Source of the DNA: Streptomyces sp. CHD11
Lineage (GTDB): Bacteria > Actinomycetota > Actinomycetes > Streptomycetales > Streptomycetaceae
Direction: 5' to 3'
Assembly (NCBI RefSeq): GCF_018638295.1
Contig: NZ_JABTTS010000010.1
Location: 88,845 to 152,844, forward strand
Length of the DNA: 64,000 nt
The translations under genes and the position numbers were made by a program. Every line of letters begins with the position of its first letter. Within the stretch, counting starts at the first letter, position 1. The notes beneath the pieces were generated by a model, which saw nothing but the letters and a program-made list of their open reading frames with translations, was not told the origin of the DNA and did not search any database. This document shows, in pieces, positions 60,081 to 64,000 of this stretch.

Positions 60081-62691
60081 GATTCCGCTCGGCGACTGGG
60101 TCAACAGCACCGTCGACTGGCTGCTCGCCAACGTCACCTGGCTGTTCGACTTCTTCAAGGCCGTCTTCACCGGCGCCTACGACGGTGTCAACGCCGTCCT
60201 CCAGGCGCCCGAGCCGCTGATCCTCTGCGGCATTTTCGCGGTGATCGCGTTTTGGCTGCGCGGCACCGTCGCCGGTGTCCTGTCCTTCGTGGGCTTCGCC
60301 TTCCTCGACTCCATGGAGTTGTGGGAGGACTCGATGGTGACGCTGGCGCTGGTCATCGTCGCCACCGTCATCGCGCTGGTGATCGCCGTGCCCGTGGGCA
60401 TCTGGGCGGCCCGCTCGGACCGGGTCAGCGCCGTCGTGCGGCCGGTCCTGGACTTCATGCAGACGCTGCCCGCGATGATCTACCTCATCCCGGCGATCCT
60501 GTTCTTCGGAACCGGGTCCGCCCCGGGCATCGTCGCCACCCTGATCTTCGCGCTCGCCCCCGGCGTGCGCATGACCGAGCTGGGCATCCGCCAGGTCGAC
60601 AAGGACCTGGTCGAGGCCGCCGAGGCGTTCGGCACCAGCCCCCGCGACACCCTGCTGCGCGTCCAGCTCCCGCTGGCGCTGCCCACGGTGATGGCGGGCG
60701 TCAACCAGGTCATCATGCTCGGCCTGTCCATGGCCGCGATCGCCGGCATGGTCGGCACCGGCGGCCTCGGCGGCGCCGTCATCGAGGCCATCGGCCAGCT
60801 GAACATCGGCCTCGGCGCCGAGTCCGGTCTCGCCATCGTCATCCTGGCGATCTACCTGGACCGGATGACCAGCGCCCTGGGCACCCATGTCTCCCCGCTC
60901 GGCCGGCGCGCCGCAGCCAAGGCACACGCCGCCCAGAACCTGAAGATCTGGTCCTACCGGCCCCGTCCGCAGGTCGCCGTGATCGGTATCGTCGTCCTCG
61001 CGCTGGTCGCGGGCGGCATGGGCCTGTTCGGCGGCGCGTCCGACTCCGACACCACCGCCGGTGACGCGAAGAACGTCGGCGCCGGCAAGAAGATCAGCAT
61101 CGGCTACATCCCCTGGGACGAGGGCGTCGCCTCCACGTTCCTGTGGAAGGAGATCCTCGAACAGCGCGGATTCGAGGTCGAGGCGAAGCAGTTCGAGGCC
61201 GGACCGCTCTACACCGCACTCGCGCAGGGCAACATCGACTTCCAGACCGACGCCTGGCTGCCCACCACGCACGCGGCCTACTGGGAGAAGTACGGCGAGC
61301 GGCTCGACGACCTCGGCACCTGGTACGAGGAGACGACGCTGGAGCTGAGCGTCCCCGCGTACATGGAGGACATCGACTCGCTGGAGGACCTGAAGGGCAA
61401 GGCGTCCACCTTCGGCGGCGAGATCACCGGCATCGAGTCCAGCGCCGGAATGATGGGCCTGCTGAAGGACAAGGTGCTGGGCGACTACGGCCTGGACAAG
61501 GAGTACAAGGTCGTCGACAGCTCCACGCCGGCGATGCTGGCCGAGCTCAAGCGGGCCTACAGCAAGAAGGAACCGGTAGTCGTCACGCTCTGGTCGCCGC
61601 ACTGGGCCTACAGCGACTACGACCTGAAGAAGCTGAAGGACCCCAAGGGCTCCTGGGGCGAGGGCGACGGTGTGCACCTGGTCTCCCGCAAGGGCTTCGC
61701 CGGTGACCACCCGGTCGTCGGGAAGTGGCTGGAGGACTTCTCCATGACGGAGGAGCAGCTCACCAGCCTGGAGGCCGAGATCAACAAGGCGGGCAAGGGC
61801 AACCAGCAGACCGCCGTCCGCGCCTGGCTCGAGGACAACCCGGACGTCGTCGACAAGCTGGCCCCGGTCGCGGCCGGCTCCGGTGACACCCCCGCGGAGG
61901 CGAAGCGGACGCTGGACGTGGCGTGGTTCCCCTGGGAAGAGGACGTCGCCATCACCTACCTGTGGAAGAACGTCCTGGAGCGGCGCGGCTACAAGCTGAA
62001 CCTCCAGCAGATGGAGGTCGGCCCGGTCTACACCGGCCTCGCCTCCGGGGACATCGACCTCAACTTCGACGCCTGGCTGCCGCACTCGCAGAAGAACTTC
62101 TACGAGCCGAACAAGGACAAGCTCACCGACCTCGGCACGTGGTACGAACCGGTCTCCCTGGAGCTCTCCGTTCCGTCCTACGTCAAGGACGTCAAGTCGC
62201 TCGCGGATCTCAAGGGCAAGGCCGACCTGTTCGACGGGCGGATCGTCGGCATCGAGCCGGGCACCGGCCAGATGGACCTCCTCAAGAACAAGGTCCTGCC
62301 GGCCTACGGCCTGGACAAGGAGTACAAGGTCGTCGACGGCTCCTCGCCGGCGATGCTGGCCGAGCTCAAGCGGGCCTACTCCAAGAAGGAGCCCATCGCG
62401 GTCACGCTCTGGTCGCCGCACTGGACGTACAGCGAGTACGAGCTGACCAAGCTCGAGGACCCGAAGCGCGCCTGGGGTGCCGAGAACACCATCCACACCA
62501 TCGCGAGCAAGAAGTTCCCCGAGCAGTACCCGCAGCTCACGAAGTGGATCAAGGGGTTCACGATGAGCGAGGACGAGCTCGGCACCCTGGAGAAGGAGAT
62601 CAAGGACCGCGGGCAGGGCAAGGAGGAGGAGGCCGTGGCCGCGTGGCTCGAGGAGCACCCGGACCTGGTGGAGCGGATGACTCCGCGGTAG
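60073..62691 (+). CDS. Betaine-type ABC permease fused to two tandem substrate-binding domains
   Basis: An 872-aa fusion. Residues 1 to about 295 are a ProW/OpuAB permease (LVIAVPVGIWAARSDRV, MQTLPAMIYLIPAILFFGTG, and the EAA-like loop VEAAEAFGTSPRDTLLRVQLPLALPTVMAGVNQ). A further membrane helix (VAVIGIVVLALVAGGMGLFGG) leads to two OpuAC-like receptor domains, about 339-595 and 611-872. Each repeats the ligand-cage Trp pattern: YIPW, DAWLP, LWSPHW in the first; WFPW, DAWLP, LWSPHW in the second. The domains are 273 residues apart with nearly identical DNA in places. The dimeric transporter would display four receptors. It imports quaternary-amine osmolytes by family. GTG start. Confidence 0.93.
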   Translation: MPRIPLGDWVNSTVDWLLANVTWLFDFFKAVFTGAYDGVNAVLQAPEPLILCGIFAVIAFWLRGTVAGVLSFVGFAFLDSMELWEDSMVTLALVIVATVIALVIAVPVGIWAARSDRVSAVVRPVLDFMQTLPAMIYLIPAILFFGTGSAPGIVATLIFALAPGVRMTELGIRQVDKDLVEAAEAFGTSPRDTLLRVQLPLALPTVMAGVNQVIMLGLSMAAIAGMVGTGGLGGAVIEAIGQLNIGLGAESGLAIVILAIYLDRMTSALGTHVSPLGRRAAAKAHAAQNLKIWSYRPRPQVAVIGIVVLALVAGGMGLFGGASDSDTTAGDAKNVGAGKKISIGYIPWDEGVASTFLWKEILEQRGFEVEAKQFEAGPLYTALAQGNIDFQTDAWLPTTHAAYWEKYGERLDDLGTWYEETTLELSVPAYMEDIDSLEDLKGKASTFGGEITGIESSAGMMGLLKDKVLGDYGLDKEYKVVDSSTPAMLAELKRAYSKKEPVVVTLWSPHWAYSDYDLKKLKDPKGSWGEGDGVHLVSRKGFAGDHPVVGKWLEDFSMTEEQLTSLEAEINKAGKGNQQTAVRAWLEDNPDVVDKLAPVAAGSGDTPAEAKRTLDVAWFPWEEDVAITYLWKNVLERRGYKLNLQQMEVGPVYTGLASGDIDLNFDAWLPHSQKNFYEPNKDKLTDLGTWYEPVSLELSVPSYVKDVKSLADLKGKADLFDGRIVGIEPGTGQMDLLKNKVLPAYGLDKEYKVVDGSSPAMLAELKRAYSKKEPIAVTLWSPHWTYSEYELTKLEDPKRAWGAENTIHTIASKKFPEQYPQLTKWIKGFTMSEDELGTLEKEIKDRGQGKEEEAVAAWLEEHPDLVERMTPR
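61485..61612 (+). repeat. Conserved internal repeat, first receptor domain
   Basis: Aligns without gaps to 62304-62431 (offset 819 bp). The first 90 bases differ at only about four positions, well above the similarity elsewhere between the two receptor domains. Confidence 0.7.
62304..62431 (+). repeat. Conserved internal repeat, second receptor domain
   Basis: Second copy of the segment at 61485-61612. It codes for YGLDKEYKVVD, PAMLAELKRAYSKKEP and VTLWSPHW in both domains. Confidence 0.7.
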
Positions 62692-62708
62692 CCGGTCACC
62701 TGGCGCAG

Positions 62709-62743
62709 GACAGCCCCCGAGGCCACTGGCCGCGGGGGCTGTC
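62709..62743 (+). terminator. Terminator after the betaine transporter
   Basis: An 11-bp perfect stem (62709-62719 with 62733-62743) continued by an inner GGCC-ACT-GGCC. The right arm CGGGGGCTGTC recurs at 62751-62761, so two alternative hairpins are possible. The rest of the gap to 63063 holds the XRE gene's promoter region. Confidence 0.75.
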
Positions 62744-62987
62744 GGCGTGCCGGGGGCTGTCCGGATGACGCGGCGAACACGAGCGGGTTTCGGACAACTG
62801 CGGAGAGTGAGGCTCTCCCTGAACCTTCTCCGGCCTTCCCCGTGACCTTCCGTCCGGCAGGGGGAACAATGGCGGGAACGGCCCTTTTCGCCGACGCGGT
62901 GCACCGCGGCGACCGCCCGATCGCTGGCGTGAACCGTGGCGTCGGGGCCCGGCGGGCGGGACGGCGACGTGACAGGCGCCTGAAACG

Positions 62988-62998
62988 GTTCGCCGAAC
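62988..62998. promoter_or_regulatory. Small palindrome in the XRE-cupin promoter
   Basis: GTTCGCCGAAC has perfect 5-bp arms. It lies just upstream of a possible -10 box, TAGGGT (63004-63009), and could be an autoregulatory operator. Confidence 0.35.
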
Positions 62999-63063
62999 AT
63001 GCGTAGGGTGCAGAGAACTCGGCAGTCGGACACGGGACGAGCGGTGAGGAGGGAGCCGGAGCG

Positions 63064-63645
63064 ATGGGCGACCACAAAGAACAGCCTCTGCGGGTCGGCG
63101 CGGCCGTGCGCCGCCGCCGCCGCGCACTGGACCTCACCCTCGCCGTCGTGGCCGAGCGCAGCGGCCTGTCGGTCCCGTTCCTGAGCCAGATCGAGAACGA
63201 GCGGGCCCGCCCCAGCCCGACCTCCCTGGAGAAGGTCGCCGACGCCCTGCGCACCACAGCGGTGGAACTCCTCGCCGCCGCCGACCCGGCGTGCAGCGTC
63301 GATGTCGTCCGCGCCGAGGGCACCGAGGTCCGAGCCGAGCCCCGAGTCGAGCCCCGTGCGCGCTCCCTGGTGCGCGGTCACCATCAGATGCACGCCTCCG
63401 AGTTCACCGGCGACCACGACGCGGGCCGTGAACTCCAGTACCGGAACGACCAGTTGATGTACGTCGCGGACGGTGCCGTGGAGATCGAGGCGGAGGGCCG
63501 CGCGTACCGCCTCGGCCGGGGCGACACCCTGTACCTGACCGGAGGCGTGCGGCACCGCTGGCGGGCCACGGTCGCGGAGACCCGGCTGCTGGTCGTCGCG
63601 GTCGCCGAGGACATCGAGGCGCTGCGGGACAAGCCCCGCCGATGA
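63064..63645 (+). CDS. XRE-family regulator with C-terminal cupin domain
   Basis: A 193-aa regulator. The helix-turn-helix is LRVGAAVRRRRRALDLTLAVVAERSGLSVPFLSQIENERARPSPTSLEKVADALRTT (about 9-65). The cupin domain (about 110-185) has the RNDQLMYVADGAVEIEAEGRAYRLGRGDTLYLTGGVRHRWRA fold. The usual metal-binding His-x-His of the first cupin motif is not evident (HHQMHAS is earlier), while the GVRHRW His is. The effector is unknown. ATG with GGAG upstream. It overlaps the next gene by ATGA. Confidence 0.9.
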   Translation: MGDHKEQPLRVGAAVRRRRRALDLTLAVVAERSGLSVPFLSQIENERARPSPTSLEKVADALRTTAVELLAAADPACSVDVVRAEGTEVRAEPRVEPRARSLVRGHHQMHASEFTGDHDAGRELQYRNDQLMYVADGAVEIEAEGRAYRLGRGDTLYLTGGVRHRWRATVAETRLLVVAVAEDIEALRDKPRR

Positions 63646-64000
63646 GCCCCGCCCGGATCGTCTCCCTCGTGCCCTCGCTGACCGAAGCCGTGGCGCACTC
63701 CACTCCCGGCGCCCTCGTCGGCGCCACCGACTGGTGCACACATCCGGCCGGGCTGGACGTCGTACGGGTCGGCGGTACCAAGAACCCGAGGACGGACCGG
63801 ATCGCCGCCCTCGCCCCCGACCTGGTGATCGCCAACGAGGAGGAGAACCGCGAGCCCGATCTGGCGGCCCTGCGGGCGGCGGGTCTCGACGTGCTGGTGA
63901 CGGAGGTACGGACGCTGCCGGGGGCGTTCAGGGAACTGGACCGGGTGCTCACCGCGTGCGGAGTGACGGCACGGCCCCGGTGGCTGGACGAGGCCGAGGC
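63642..64000 (+). CDS. Helical-backbone metal receptor (BtuF-like), truncated by window end
   Basis: The first 119 codons of an open frame that runs off the window. The product starts MSPARIVSLVPSLTEAVAHS and continues GALVGATDWCTHPAGL, VRVGGTKNPRTDRIAALAPDLVIANEEENREPDLAALRAAGLDVLVTEVRTLPGAFRELDRVL. This is the TroA/BtuF-type helical-backbone binding-protein fold. No signal peptide is present, so it may be a cytosolic member of the family rather than a transport receptor. The ATG overlaps the XRE-cupin stop (ATGA), so the regulator and this protein are translated together. Confidence 0.85.
   Translation, partial: MSPARIVSLVPSLTEAVAHSTPGALVGATDWCTHPAGLDVVRVGGTKNPRTDRIAALAPDLVIANEEENREPDLAALRAAGLDVLVTEVRTLPGAFRELDRVLTACGVTARPRWLDEAE

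Noticed and set aside
59911..63741. A 1276-codon minus-strand open frame
   Set aside because: Antisense to the betaine transporter and XRE-cupin genes. No recognisable domain.
1..64000. CRISPR array, phage genes, insertion sequences, tRNA or rRNA genes
   Set aside because: I looked for regularly spaced repeats, transposase motifs, cloverleaf-like 3' CCA regions and rRNA landmarks in the gaps and found none. A tRNAscan and IS search would confirm.

Overview
The window is chromosomal DNA from a high-GC actinomycete, almost certainly a Streptomyces. Coding frames are GC-rich with many GTG starts. The gene set is a Streptomyces core: mycothiol ligase MshC, ParJ, a glycerol (gyl-type) operon, the Pup-proteasome locus, a conservon of the cvn9/rar type, and TatAC. 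Gene order resembles the S. coelicolor core (roughly the SCO1620-SCO1665 neighbourhood, from memory). No rRNA, tRNA, CRISPR array, insertion sequence or prophage was seen.

Left part (1-17.1 kb). A RecD2-like protein with a worn Walker A sits behind an aldo-keto reductase on the minus strand. Then come an LLM-type (F420-class) oxidoreductase, a ferritin-like protein and CorA. A compact plus-strand group follows: phosphatase, DUF3090 zinc protein, HipA/PI4-kinase-like protein and mshC. parJ converges on mshC across a strong bidirectional hairpin. The glycerol block (gylR, glpF, glpK, glpD) is on the minus strand. A shared 17-bp palindrome lies upstream of both gylR and glpF and is my candidate GylR operator.

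Middle part (17.4-46.4 kb). metH, a HAD phosphatase and an intact peptide-binding lipoprotein are followed by a frameshifted, truncated second peptide-binding gene. Next are an orphan response regulator, a RecB-type nuclease with an apparent Fe-S cluster, a site-2 protease and trmI. The Pup-proteasome locus follows: ferredoxin, arc, dop, pup, an endonuclease VII-like gene, prcB, prcA, a lacI/MFS pair, pafA, two FKBP isomerases, pafB and pafC. tatA and tatC come next.

Right part (46.4-64 kb). A lipid kinase and a HelY-type helicase precede a complete five-gene conservon (sensor-like ATPase, roadblock, DUF742, small GTPase, P450). The P450 lacks the ExxR arginine and carries a proline-rich tail ending in an aromatic/basic peptide. 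Beyond it are an RluA-type pseudouridine synthase, an iron-box-controlled siderophore-interacting protein, a 5'-3' exonuclease, and a glycine-betaine-type ABC transporter whose permease is fused to two tandem binding domains. An XRE-cupin regulator and a truncated metal-receptor gene end the window.

Most of the window is housekeeping. The least explained parts are the kinase-like/DUF3090/phosphatase group next to mshC, the endonuclease gene inside the pup-prcB interval, the zinc ribbon translationally coupled to pafBC, the atypical conservon P450, the double-receptor betaine transporter, the decayed peptide-binding gene, and several long hairpins. Genes with a TANNNT box 6-8 nt before the start codon and no Shine-Dalgarno are called as probably leaderless.
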